A stretch of 6,547 nt of DNA from DATKWF01 sp035529715 (lineage in GTDB: Bacteria > Chloroflexota > Dehalococcoidia > Dehalococcoidales > RBG-16-60-22): contig DATKWF010000081.1 in the NCBI GenBank assembly GCA_035529715.1, positions 1 through 6,547 on the forward strand. Direction: 5' to 3'. This document shows positions 1 through 4,616 of the stretch, piece after piece (within the stretch, counting starts at the first letter, position 1; every line of letters starts with the position of its first letter). A program made the position numbers and the translations under genes. The notes below the pieces were generated by a model. That model was not told the DNA's origin. It saw only the letters and a program-made list of their open reading frames with translations, and searched no databases.

Positions 1-1
1 C

Positions 2-475
2 AATGATAACCTCTTTGATGCCGTCATTAGCGAATCGGTAACCGCCTTTCCCCCCGATAAAGAGAGAGCCGTCAGCGAGTATGTGCGGGTGATAAAACCG
101 GGCGGATATGTCGGGCTTAATGAGTGCGCCTGGCTAAAAGAACCGCCGCCGGAATTAGCTGAATACATCTCTCGCACCATAGGAGGTCAGTTTTTCACTT
201 CTGATGGCTGGCAGGAATTAACCGCCGGCGCTGGCTTGAGAGACATGACAGTGAGAACCTATAAAATCAACGCTCTGAGCCAATGGCTTTACGAGGTCAG
301 GCAGTTTGAGTTCGGCGATTTTTTCAGAGCCTGGTATCAATTTCTATCCCAATATACCAAAAGCTCGAGTTTCCGCAGAATAATAAAAGAGAAGTTTCTA
401 GCCGGGCTGTCCCCCAAGATATTCCGCCAATTTTTCCAGTACCTGGGCTACGGGATATACGTTGGTCAAAAATAA
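2..475 (+). CDS. Class I SAM-dependent methyltransferase, C-terminal part (5' end outside window)
   Basis: The frame is open from base 2 and gives 157 residues before TAA at 473-475, so the gene begins upstream of the window. A GTG at codon 28 is not a credible start, because recognisable methyltransferase sequence precedes it. The segment LFDAVISES fits motif II of Rossmann-fold methyltransferases (the strand after the SAM-binding loop), and VRVIKPGGYVGLNE fits the following 'LkPGG' strand and turn of the Methyltransf_11/25 type. The SAM-binding GxGxG motif would lie in the missing part. The C-terminal half is rich in Phe, Tyr and Trp (FEFGDFFRAWYQF), which may line a substrate pocket or contact membrane; the substrate cannot be told. 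No strong terminator follows; the tRNA operon starts about 105 bases downstream. Family call is firm, substrate unknown. Confidence 0.85.
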   Translation, partial: NDNLFDAVISESVTAFPPDKERAVSEYVRVIKPGGYVGLNECAWLKEPPPELAEYISRTIGGQFFTSDGWQELTAGAGLRDMTVRTYKINALSQWLYEVRQFEFGDFFRAWYQFLSQYTKSSSFRRIIKEKFLAGLSPKIFRQFFQYLGYGIYVGQK

Positions 476-542
476 GCCCTCTATTTAACCGTGACCGTCC
501 CGGTGCTATCAATCAAACTATGACCGAATGCACGCCTAGAGG

Positions 543-571
543 TTAATTTTTTCCCGAAATTATGTTAATAT
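543..571 (+). promoter_or_regulatory. Candidate promoter of the tRNA-Trp/Leu/Gly operon
   Basis: TTAATT (543-548) is followed after 17 bases by TAATAT (566-571), which is preceded by TGT (563-565) and so resembles an extended -10. The expected start near 578 is just before tRNA-Trp at 581, as is usual for tRNA operons. Box matches are moderate (4 of 6 for the -10). Confidence 0.45.
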
Positions 572-580
572 AAGTAGCGT

Positions 581-657
581 AGGAGTGTAGCTCAGTTAGG
601 GAGAGCAGCGGTCTCCAAAACCGCCGGTCGGGGGTTCGAGTCCCTCCACTCCTGCCA
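581..657 (+). tRNA. tRNA-Trp (CCA anticodon)
   Basis: A full cloverleaf can be folded. The 7-bp acceptor stem pairs AGGAGTG (581-587) with CACTCCT (647-653). The D stem is GCTC/GAGC. The anticodon stem GCGGT/ACCGC (608-612, 620-624) holds loop CTCCAAA with anticodon CCA at 615-617. A T arm with GGTTCGAGTCC follows. Discriminator G654 and an encoded CCA (655-657) complete it. First gene of a three-tRNA operon; one base separates it from tRNA-Leu. Confidence 0.97.
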
Positions 658-658
658 T

Positions 659-746
659 GCCGAGGTGGCGGAACACGGTAGACGCGCTAGCTTGAGGGGC
701 TAGTGGGCTTCGGCTCGTAGGAGTTCAAATCTCCTCCTCGGCACCA
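659..746 (+). tRNA. tRNA-Leu (GAG anticodon)
   Basis: Class II tRNA with a long variable arm. Acceptor GCCGAGG (659-665) pairs with CCTCGGC (736-742). Anticodon stem CTAGC/GCTAG (687-691, 699-703) encloses loop TTGAGGG with anticodon GAG at 694-696. The variable arm is TGGGCTTCGGCTCG. Discriminator A743 is followed by CCA (744-746). Reads CUC/CUU leucine codons. Confidence 0.97.
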
Positions 747-750
747 AAAT

Positions 751-825
751 GCGGAAGTAGTTCAGCGGTAGAATGCCTCCTTGCCAAGGAGGAGGTCGCG
801 AGTTCGAATCTCGTCTTCCGCTCCA
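751..825 (+). tRNA. tRNA-Gly (GCC anticodon)
   Basis: Acceptor GCGGAAG (751-757) pairs with CTTCCGC (815-821). Anticodon stem CCTCC/GGAGG (776-780, 788-792) encloses TTGCCAA with anticodon GCC at 783-785. T arm GCGAGTTCGAATCTCG is present. Discriminator U822 is followed by CCA (823-825). Last gene of the tRNA operon, directly before a terminator. Confidence 0.97.
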
Positions 826-833
826 GCCAAGTT

Positions 834-858
834 AAGCCAGCCAGAGCGCTGGCTTTTT
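834..858 (+). terminator. Intrinsic terminator of the tRNA operon
   Basis: AGCCAGC (835-841) pairs perfectly with GCTGGCT (848-854) around a 6-base loop, with A834-T855 able to extend the stem. T854-T858 form a run of five T. It lies 9 bases after tRNA-Gly. Confidence 0.88.
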
Positions 859-896
859 ACTTATCAGACCGAAGCACCCACAGCGGTCATTTATGG

Positions 897-971
897 CTAA
901 CGCTTCCGCCTGAGCAGGATGAACACCGCCACGAGAATAATAACGGCGACGATACCAATCCAGGTCAACAT
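897..971 (-). CDS. Predicted 24-residue single-pass membrane peptide
   Basis: A 24-codon ORF starts at ATG (969-971, minus) and stops at TAG (897-899). It opens M-L-T-W, continues as an unbroken run of about 16 hydrophobic residues (Ile, Val, Ala, Leu, Phe, one Gly) at positions 5-20, and ends R-R-K-R. That is a transmembrane helix with a positive C-terminal anchor, as in many bacterial small membrane proteins. A good SD (GGGAG, 7 bases before the ATG) supports translation. No family can be named from sequence alone. It lies downstream of the winged-helix gene on the same strand but about 175 bases away, with hairpins between, so it is probably a separate unit. No clear promoter was found. 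Typical proteins of this kind modulate larger membrane complexes, but nothing here says which. ORFs this short arise by chance; the SD plus textbook topology raises the odds. Confidence 0.55.
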   Translation of the reverse strand: MLTWIGIVAVIILVAVFILLRRKR

Positions 972-1032
972 GACTGGTCTCCCTTCATTATTGGTCAACC
1001 CCTAGTCGGGATACAGCTCTGCCCAAAACAAG

Positions 1033-1067
1033 GGAGCTATACGCCTTAGGGCGAGGCGTATAGCTCC
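1033..1067. repeat. Perfect 13-bp inverted repeat (hairpin)
   Basis: GGAGCTATACGCC (1033-1045) and its exact complement GGCGTATAGCTCC (1055-1067) flank a 9-base loop. Read on the minus strand the hairpin is followed by CTTGTTTTGG, a poor U tract, so it could end minus-strand transcription from the winged-helix gene or shield the 5' side of the 24-residue ORF. On the plus strand there is no U tract. It lies in the noncoding stretch 972-1147. Confidence 0.75.
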
Positions 1068-1117
1068 AACAGAGGTGAGGAGGCTTTCCCTGGTCTGGAA
1101 AGGCAAATCAATCGGTG

Positions 1118-1153
1118 AAAAAAGGTAATAGCAGATGCTGGCCACCTCTACCT
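1118..1153 (-). terminator. Weak terminator candidate overlapping the stop of the winged-helix gene
   Basis: On the minus strand AGGTA (1153-1149) can pair with TACCT (1127-1123), immediately followed by a run of six T (1123-1118). The loop is long (21 bases) with only a small internal pairing, so the stem is weak despite the good U tract. Confidence 0.3.
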
Positions 1154-1477
1154 GACCTCAACTACGCCGCTGACTAACCGGTTTATTTCCTGCTCCGCAT
1201 CCTGGCCAATCTCAATGCCCAGCTGGTGTAACCTTCTAACGGTATCCCTGACTCTGGTCTTATTCTCGTTTAAGAAATCAAAAAGGGCGCCCTTGCCTTT
1301 GGCGGTAAGCTGGTAGCCGTTCAGGCTGCTCTCCTTAAGATAGCCCCGCTTTACCAGAGAGCTGTATAAATAGCCAATGTATTCCCCGGTAACATCCATC
1401 GGGCGCTCCAGCAGCTTCTTGCCGGCACTTTTGTCAACCGCAATCACCATTAAAATGACCATTTCACTGGGAAACAT
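1148..1477 (-). CDS. Small winged-helix DNA-binding regulator (PadR/MarR-like)
   Basis: This 109-residue protein has a winged-helix layout: helix 1 around 4-22, the helix-turn-helix around 28-46 (D-V-T-G-E-Y-I-G-Y-L-Y-S-S-L-V-K-R-G-Y-L), then a wing with K-E-S-S-L-N-G-Y-Q-L-T-A-K-G-K-G (48-63), typical of PadR/MarR-type repressors. The C-terminal part, charged and helical (71-104), may dimerise. I place the start at ATG 1475-1477 because AGGGGG sits 4 bases upstream. A longer frame back to a TTG at 1534 is open, but that TTG is the first half of a TTGACA -35 box, so it is almost certainly not translated. Two dyads in the promoter suggest autoregulation (inference). No ligand or target is evident; the neighbouring genes give little hint. 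Exact family name is uncertain. Confidence 0.75.
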   Translation of the reverse strand: MFPSEMVILMVIAVDKSAGKKLLERPMDVTGEYIGYLYSSLVKRGYLKESSLNGYQLTAKGKGALFDFLNENKTRVRDTVRRLHQLGIEIGQDAEQEINRLVSGVVEVR

Positions 1478-1494
1478 CACGCCCCCTAATTGCC

Positions 1495-1525
1495 AGTAGT
1501 CTACTATAATAGCATATTTTATGCT
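1495..1525. promoter_or_regulatory. Two perfect dyads in the winged-helix promoter, candidate operators
   Basis: AGCATA-TTT-TATGCT (1511-1525) fills most of the spacer between the -35 and -10 boxes. AGTAG-T-CTACT (1495-1505) lies over the expected transcription start. Both are perfect inverted repeats placed where a bound dimer would block RNA polymerase. They differ in sequence, so they may bind different proteins. The idea that the adjacent winged-helix product binds one of them is inference. Confidence 0.55.
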
Positions 1526-1534
1526 TATTGTCAA
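1506..1534 (-). promoter_or_regulatory. Sigma-70 promoter of the winged-helix gene
   Basis: On the minus strand a perfect TTGACA (1534-1529) is followed by exactly 17 bases and TATTAT (1511-1506, 5 of 6). The expected start is near 1499, about 22 bases before the ATG, with the SD in between. This is one of the best promoters in the window. Confidence 0.82.
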
Positions 1535-1597
1535 TATTTTAAGTATATTTATGGTGACAATTGGGGAAAATGATTGTCTTGAAACTACCGGGGTGGG

Positions 1598-1685
1598 GCA
1601 AGCCCGGTTCAGGCTTGCATCACGGTTAATTTTGCCCTAAAATAAGAAAGCCCAATTGCCCGGTGCCAGAACCGGGCTGGTGGGC
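1598..1685. repeat. Hairpins with mutually exclusive pairings between the winged-helix gene and tRNA-Cys
   Basis: Three pairings are visible: GCAAGCC/GGCTTGC (1598-1604 with 1612-1618), GCCCGGT/ACCGGGC (1658-1664 with 1671-1677), and a 10-bp alternative AGCCCGGTTC/GAACCGGGCT (1601-1610 with 1669-1678) that excludes both. An outer GCCC/GGGC (1650-1653, 1682-1685) extends the second hairpin. Read on the minus strand this second hairpin is followed by TTTCTTATTTT (1649-1639), so it may also act as a distant terminator for leftward transcription. Otherwise 1535-1692 holds no gene. Confidence 0.5.
1615..1643 (+). promoter_or_regulatory. Possible promoter of tRNA-Cys
   Basis: TAAAAT (1638-1643, 5 of 6) lies 17 bases after TTGCAT (1615-1620, only 3 of 6). 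Transcription would begin near 1650, giving a leader of about 43 bases that contains the hairpin at 1650-1685. Weak -35, so tentative. Confidence 0.3.
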
Positions 1686-1692
1686 AGAGCGA

Positions 1693-1768
1693 GGCGACGT
1701 AGCCAAGTGGATAAGGCGGGGGTCTGCAAAACCCCTATTCACCGGTTCGAATCCGGTCGTCGCCTCCA
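1693..1768 (+). tRNA. tRNA-Cys (GCA anticodon)
   Basis: Acceptor GGCGACG (1693-1699) pairs with CGTCGCC (1758-1764). Anticodon stem GGGGT/ACCCC (1719-1723, 1731-1735) encloses CTGCAAA with anticodon GCA at 1726-1728. T arm ACCGGTTCGAATCCGGT is complete. The discriminator is U1765, the expected tRNA-Cys identity base, and CCA is encoded at 1766-1768. A T-rich stretch (TTTTATTT) follows directly. Confidence 0.97.
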
Positions 1769-1811
1769 TTTTATTTGGTGACCAGAGAGAAGGGTTACCC
1801 TTGAGTGGACC

Positions 1812-3077
1812 CTACTGAACACGGTCAGCCAGGGTCTGGAAAATGCGCAGATAGTCGTGCAGGTATCGGGTGACCAGGAACCGCTTTTGAACCCGGCGCC
1901 GGCCGGCGCTACCGAGCCGATATGCCGTCTGCCTGTCCCGCAATAAGCCGGTAATAGATTCCACCCACTCGTTTAGTGATTTGGCCAGGAACCCGGTTCT
2001 GTTGTGCAATACCTGCAGGGAAATTCCGCCGACAACGCTCCCCACAACCGGACAGCCCTTCCACAGTGCCACGGAAACAACCAGCCCGAAGCCCTCACGT
2101 AATGATTTCTGGACGACCACGCTGGCTGCCTGCTGAAAGGCATTAATCTCCGGGCTGCTCACCCCGTTTTGACCCCACAGGATAAGAGTATCGCTGCGGT
2201 CACCGGCATAGGTGACGATATTCTGATAGCACGACTGGGTTTCCGGGTCATCGTCAGCACCACCCCCCATCAACACCAGCTGCAGGTCGGGAAATTCCCG
2301 CTTCAATACGTCAAATACGTCAATCACCCCGCAGAAGTCCTTCCACGGGTCAAAACGGGATAGCATGAAGATAAAGGGGCGCGCCGGGTCAACACCGCAG
2401 CGCACCAGGACGCGGTGTACCTCCTCATCACCGAGCAGGCGGTTCTGGGAACTGAGGGGATCTATGCCCGGGGCCGCCGTGAAACACCGCGGGCCCCGAA
2501 AATTCCGGGGGAAATACTGTTTCCGGGTAAAGATAGCCGCGTCGTAGAGCTCAACATAGGGCTTCAAAAATTCCCAGAAATGGGGCTGGGGTGTAGTCAG
2601 GTCAATGTGACAGCGCCATATCCAGATACCGGTATTCTGATGGCCGTTCCCCTGACGCAATAGCTGCAAAACACCGGCCGGCTGAGGGTCGTGGACCACC
2701 ACAAAATCATAGCTCCCGTTGGAACTCAGCAGCTCAGCGTTAAGAGTATTGTACTTTAACCAGGCGGCTTTCATTTCCGGGGTGAATGGCAGCGGCATCC
2801 CCTGGAGCCCATTGTGCATCGCCTTGGTGACCTTGTAGAACTCATCCGCCCCCCGCAGGATGCGCCATTCGGCATTTAAGCCAAGGTCACTCAGCAATGG
2901 GACTAAAGCCTTTAACAGCTCGGCTACCCCGCCACCGACGGCGGTGGCATTGAGATGAAGCACTCTGGCCCCAGCCAGCGGTCGGGCTGATGCCCGCAAC
3001 TGCTCAATGTATTCTTCTCCCAACAGGGAGGTGTAGTCACTCAATGAACGCTGACCGGTAAGAACACATTGAGTCAT
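1812..3077 (-). CDS. treT: TreT-like trehalose synthase, GT4 family glycosyltransferase
   Basis: The 421-residue length and layout match TreT-type enzymes, which join NDP-glucose and glucose to make trehalose in the cytoplasm with retained configuration. Hallmarks: HLNATAVGGGVAELL (41-55), WRILRG (71-76) and TKAMHN (84-89), all typical of the TreT N-domain; VVVHDPQPAGV (126-136); WRCHIDLT (154-161); the C-domain donor site LSRFDPWKD (239-247) with Arg241 and Lys246; and REGFGLVVSVALWKG (327-341). In the last segment the GT4 E-x7-E motif normally reads E-G-F-G-L-T-V-S-E; here Glu328 is kept but the second Glu is Val336 (GTG at 2072-2070). Start ATG has only a weak, distant SD (AGGA). No other trehalose or sugar genes are nearby. 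It may be a trehalose synthase, a related phosphorylase or a diverged relative; donor sugar is uncertain given the missing Glu. Confidence 0.82.
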   Translation of the reverse strand: MTQCVLTGQRSLSDYTSLLGEEYIEQLRASARPLAGARVLHLNATAVGGGVAELLKALVPLLSDLGLNAEWRILRGADEFYKVTKAMHNGLQGMPLPFTPEMKAAWLKYNTLNAELLSSNGSYDFVVVHDPQPAGVLQLLRQGNGHQNTGIWIWRCHIDLTTPQPHFWEFLKPYVELYDAAIFTRKQYFPRNFRGPRCFTAAPGIDPLSSQNRLLGDEEVHRVLVRCGVDPARPFIFMLSRFDPWKDFCGVIDVFDVLKREFPDLQLVLMGGGADDDPETQSCYQNIVTYAGDRSDTLILWGQNGVSSPEINAFQQAASVVVQKSLREGFGLVVSVALWKGCPVVGSVVGGISLQVLHNRTGFLAKSLNEWVESITGLLRDRQTAYRLGSAGRRRVQKRFLVTRYLHDYLRIFQTLADRVQ

Positions 3078-3160
3078 TTATGCTTCTTATCCTGAAAACT
3101 TTACTGCGGGCACAACCACGCCTCCCCTTCTCCCACCACTGACGCGGCAATTTGTTGATA

Positions 3161-3189
3161 TTGACATGACAACCGAATTGTGCTATACA
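3161..3189 (+). promoter_or_regulatory. Promoter of the plus-strand winged-helix gene
   Basis: Perfect TTGACA (3161-3166), a 17-base spacer, then TATACA (3184-3189), with TGC just before it as an extended -10 (3181-3183). The start would be near 3196, leaving an unusually long, very AT-rich leader of about 120 bases before ATG 3316. Confidence 0.65.
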
Positions 3190-3208
3190 AAATCATGATA
3201 TCTATTAC

Positions 3209-3230
3209 TTAATATATTTTACTATATTAA
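3209..3230. repeat. AT-rich perfect dyad in the leader of the second winged-helix gene
   Basis: TTAATATA (3209-3216) and TATATTAA (3223-3230) are exact inverted repeats around 6 bases. A second, wider pairing ATGATAT (3195-3201) with ATATCAT (3260-3266) encloses it. Either may be an operator downstream of the promoter. In sequence this AT-rich, short repeats arise easily by chance. Confidence 0.4.
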
Positions 3231-3315
3231 TATTACATGAATTATATTTCAAGTTAATCATATCATAATTTCTTTGTCAAGTAGTTTATCAGGCAATTTT
3301 GGCTGGGTTTCTAAA

Positions 3316-3603
3316 ATGAATAAGTGGTCTTTCATCACCAACCACGGCCTGGTGCTGGCGGCGGTCGCCAGGCACCCCAGTAAGACTACCCGCCAGATCG
3401 GTGATGCGGTCGGTATCACCGAGAGAGCGACGCATAAGATTATCAATGACCTGGAAGCCGCCGGTTATGTCACCAAGCTCAAGATGGGCCGGCGCAATGA
3501 ATACCTGGTGCACCCGGAAGTACCGTTGAAAGAGGGGGCTAACGGCGGCACCGCGGCCAGGGAACTGCTGGCCATGCTGGGCTGGAAGCCGAAGAAAAGC
3601 TAG
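3316..3603 (+). CDS. Winged-helix transcriptional regulator (MarR/ArsR-like, 'W-S-F-I-T-N-H' family)
   Basis: From ATG 3316 the protein is 95 residues: opening MNKWSFITNHGLVL, a helix-turn-helix at about 22-49 (S-K-T-T-R-Q-I-G-D-A-V-G-I-T-E-R-A-T-H-K-I-I-N-D-L) and a basic wing KLKMGRRNEYLV (54-65). I recall this arrangement (W-x-F-x-T-N-H, then T-x-R-x-I, G-I-T-E-R, G-R-R-N-x-Y) from small single-domain regulators of Actinobacteria and Chloroflexota. A longer frame back to TTG 3274 is open, but the W-S-F-I-T-N-H start is where the family begins, so the ATG is preferred, even though no good SD precedes it. The protein is a likely dimeric DNA binder; targets and signal are unknown. It converges with the DUF2007 gene, 9 bases away, with no terminator between. 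Confidence 0.78.
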   Translation: MNKWSFITNHGLVLAAVARHPSKTTRQIGDAVGITERATHKIINDLEAAGYVTKLKMGRRNEYLVHPEVPLKEGANGGTAARELLAMLGWKPKKS

Positions 3604-3612
3604 GCTAAACTC

Positions 3613-3834
3613 TTATGTCCCGATTATCTGCTTCGCCTCTTCGGCAAACTCACCCGGCACCAGTATCTTGACCTGACCCAGACCATCCAGGGTAATTCCA
3701 TAGATGGGACCGGCGCTCTCATACTTTAATAGCACCGGTATCCCCTGGCTCTCCAGCTTTGACTTGATGGCATAAGCCACCAGTTCACCCTGAACCTTAT
3801 GAACCACGACTAAGTCCGGACTGTTTTTACCCAT
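3613..3834 (-). CDS. DUF2007 family small protein (putative signal-transducing protein)
   Basis: This 73-residue soluble protein matches the DUF2007 pattern (Pfam 'putative prokaryotic signal transducing protein'). It starts with a strand LVVVHKVQG (8-16), then a helix with the usual E-x-x-A-Y-A-I-K-S-K-L-E-S-Q-G-I-P-V (17-34), a variable middle, and the final strand VKILVPGEFAEEAKQII (55-71), in which V-x-V-L-V-P plus an acidic A-E-E-A helix is typical. The family has a ferredoxin-like alpha-beta fold and no proven biochemical role. The start is ATG 3832-3834; its SD is poor. It follows the PH-like membrane gene on the same strand by 65 bases containing a GCTGCC/GGCAGC hairpin (3854-3859 with 3870-3875), so cotranscription is plausible but unproven. 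Confidence 0.75.
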   Translation of the reverse strand: MGKNSPDLVVVHKVQGELVAYAIKSKLESQGIPVLLKYESAGPIYGITLDGLGQVKILVPGEFAEEAKQIIGT

Positions 3835-3899
3835 GCTGATACTTTGCCTATTGGCTGCCGTTATAAGCTGGCAGCGACCTGAAGGGGAGTATATCCTGG

Positions 3900-4340
3900 C
3901 TAGGGTTTTCTTTCCATAATCAGTTTAAAGAGTGAGTCTAACTCAATTTTATCCATCGCCCGTAGCTTCAGGGGCACTGACTGCCCCGTTATTTTCAACT
4001 CAACTCTTTCTCTGGGAATGAGGCCTACGATGGACATAAGGATGCCAATTGATACCAGGCCCAGCCCCGGCGGGTCTAACCAGCCGATACCAAAAAACTG
4101 GGTAACCACCACGGCGAGTATCAGGAGGGCAATACCGCCAAATAGCGCTATAACTCGCTTTTCCTGTTCGTATTTAATGCTCTTTATATGACTATACTCA
4201 ATATCTCTGACTAAATGGCCCTTCTTTATTAACAGCCTTTTGTTCAAAATGTAAACAGTAGCGTCCCGCAAGTTATACTGTCTTTCAAAGGTCTCATCCT
4301 TGGTAAGACATTTCTCAATTTCTCTGGGAACAAGCTCCAT
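3900..4340 (-). CDS. PH-like domain membrane protein with a two-helix insert
   Basis: The 146-residue protein has a soluble N-terminal part that looks like the first strands of a bacterial PH domain (A-T-V-Y-I-L-N-K-R-L-L-I-K-K-G-H-L-V-R-D-I-E-Y-S-H-I-K-S-I at 27-55). Two transmembrane helices follow (about 63-84 and 91-108) joined by a short Pro-Gly turn, then a C-terminal stretch ERVELKITGQSVPLKLRAMD and a final helix. The helical hairpin thus splits the PH-like fold, with both soluble halves expected on the same, probably cytoplasmic, side. Such proteins are mostly unnamed; function is unknown. Start ATG 4338-4340 has a strong SD (AGGAG, 8 bases away). The gene sits behind the promoter at 4501-4529 and the hairpin at 4389-4433, so its expression may be attenuated. 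No promoter is visible between hairpin and SD. Confidence 0.7.
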   Translation of the reverse strand: MELVPREIEKCLTKDETFERQYNLRDATVYILNKRLLIKKGHLVRDIEYSHIKSIKYEQEKRVIALFGGIALLILAVVVTQFFGIGWLDPPGLGLVSIGILMSIVGLIPRERVELKITGQSVPLKLRAMDKIELDSLFKLIMERKP

Positions 4341-4381
4341 TTACCTGTCTCCTATAAACCCCGGCTCACCTTCCCAGACCC

Positions 4382-4433
4382 AAATTAAAAGGGCGCCAGC
4401 GACCACCATTTTCCAGTGGTTTCCAGTGCCCTT
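4382..4433 (-). terminator. Intrinsic terminator or attenuator before the PH-like membrane gene
   Basis: On the minus strand AAGGGC (4433-4428) pairs with GCCCTT (4394-4389), with an inner ACCAC/GTGGT stem (4420-4416 with 4406-4402), followed by TTTTAATTT. It lies about 60 bases after the expected start of the promoter at 4501-4529 and about 40 bases before ATG 4340. It resembles the hairpin at 6299-6347 closely. Confidence 0.6.
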
Positions 4434-4438
4434 CTCAT
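4385..4438 (-). CDS. Possible 17-residue leader peptide with tandem Trp codons
   Basis: The ORF from ATG 4436-4438 reads MRRALETTGKWWSLAPF and ends at TAA 4385-4387, inside the U tract of the hairpin at 4389-4433. An SD-like AGGAG lies 10 bases before the ATG (4453-4449). It follows the promoter at 4501-4529 and precedes the PH-like membrane gene. Tandem Trp codons in a leader ORF over a terminator recall Trp attenuators, but no trp gene is adjacent. A related hairpin at 6299-6347 is spanned by a similar ORF that lacks Trp, arguing against Trp sensing as a shared role. It could equally be a chance ORF. Confidence 0.3.
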   Translation of the reverse strand: MRRALETTGKWWSLAPF

Positions 4439-4500
4439 CTTCAGTAGTCTCCTAAAGTTGCACCAAATGACCTTTTTAGTGAGCTTACATGTTGTTTTTG

Positions 4501-4529
4501 AGTGTAGCTTTTAGCGGCGTCAATGTCAA
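4501..4529 (-). promoter_or_regulatory. Promoter of the leader and PH-like membrane gene
   Basis: On the minus strand a perfect TTGACA (4529-4524), 17-base spacer and TACACT (4506-4501, 4 of 6) are visible. Start is expected near 4494. The transcript would begin with a leader of about 150 bases before ATG 4340 that includes the hairpin and the Trp-Trp ORF. Confidence 0.6.
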
Positions 4530-4580
4530 GACCCGGCTCCTACATGCAAACCTATTGTGCAGCTGGGTACATTGTCAGAT

Positions 4581-4613
4581 AAAAGTATCCCGTCTTTCTA
4601 AGTGAGGTGATAC
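4581..4613 (-). terminator. Weak terminator after the receiver gene
   Basis: On the minus strand GTATC (4613-4609) pairs with GATAC (4589-4585), followed by TTTT (4584-4581). The 19-base loop and 5-bp stem make this only a tentative terminator. Confidence 0.3.
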
Positions 4614-4616
4614 AAC

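Noticed and set aside
324..512. Minus-strand ORF of 62 codons
   Set aside because: Lies opposite the methyltransferase, no family features, no SD; a shadow frame.
581..825. tRNA cluster as an integration site for a mobile element
   Set aside because: The genes are intact, no repeat of a tRNA 3' end was found in the window, and no integrase is present.
1478..1534. N-terminal extension of the winged-helix protein from TTG 1534
   Set aside because: The TTG is part of a TTGACA -35 box and the -10 lies inside the extension; ATG 1477 has the SD.
2169..2663. Three plus-strand ORFs inside the glycosyltransferase region
   Set aside because: All are antisense to a clearly conserved enzyme and show no protein-like pattern.
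3274..3315. N-terminal extension of the plus-strand winged-helix protein from TTG 3274
   Set aside because: No SD precedes the TTG, and the recognisable W-S-F-I-T-N-H opening begins right after ATG 3316.
3258..3513. Two minus-strand ORFs across the second winged-helix gene
   Set aside because: Antisense shadows of a recognisable regulator.
4500..4616. A frameshifted DNA-binding domain after the receiver gene
   Set aside because: No winged-helix-like sequence was seen in the noncoding stretch between the receiver and the promoter at 4501-4529.
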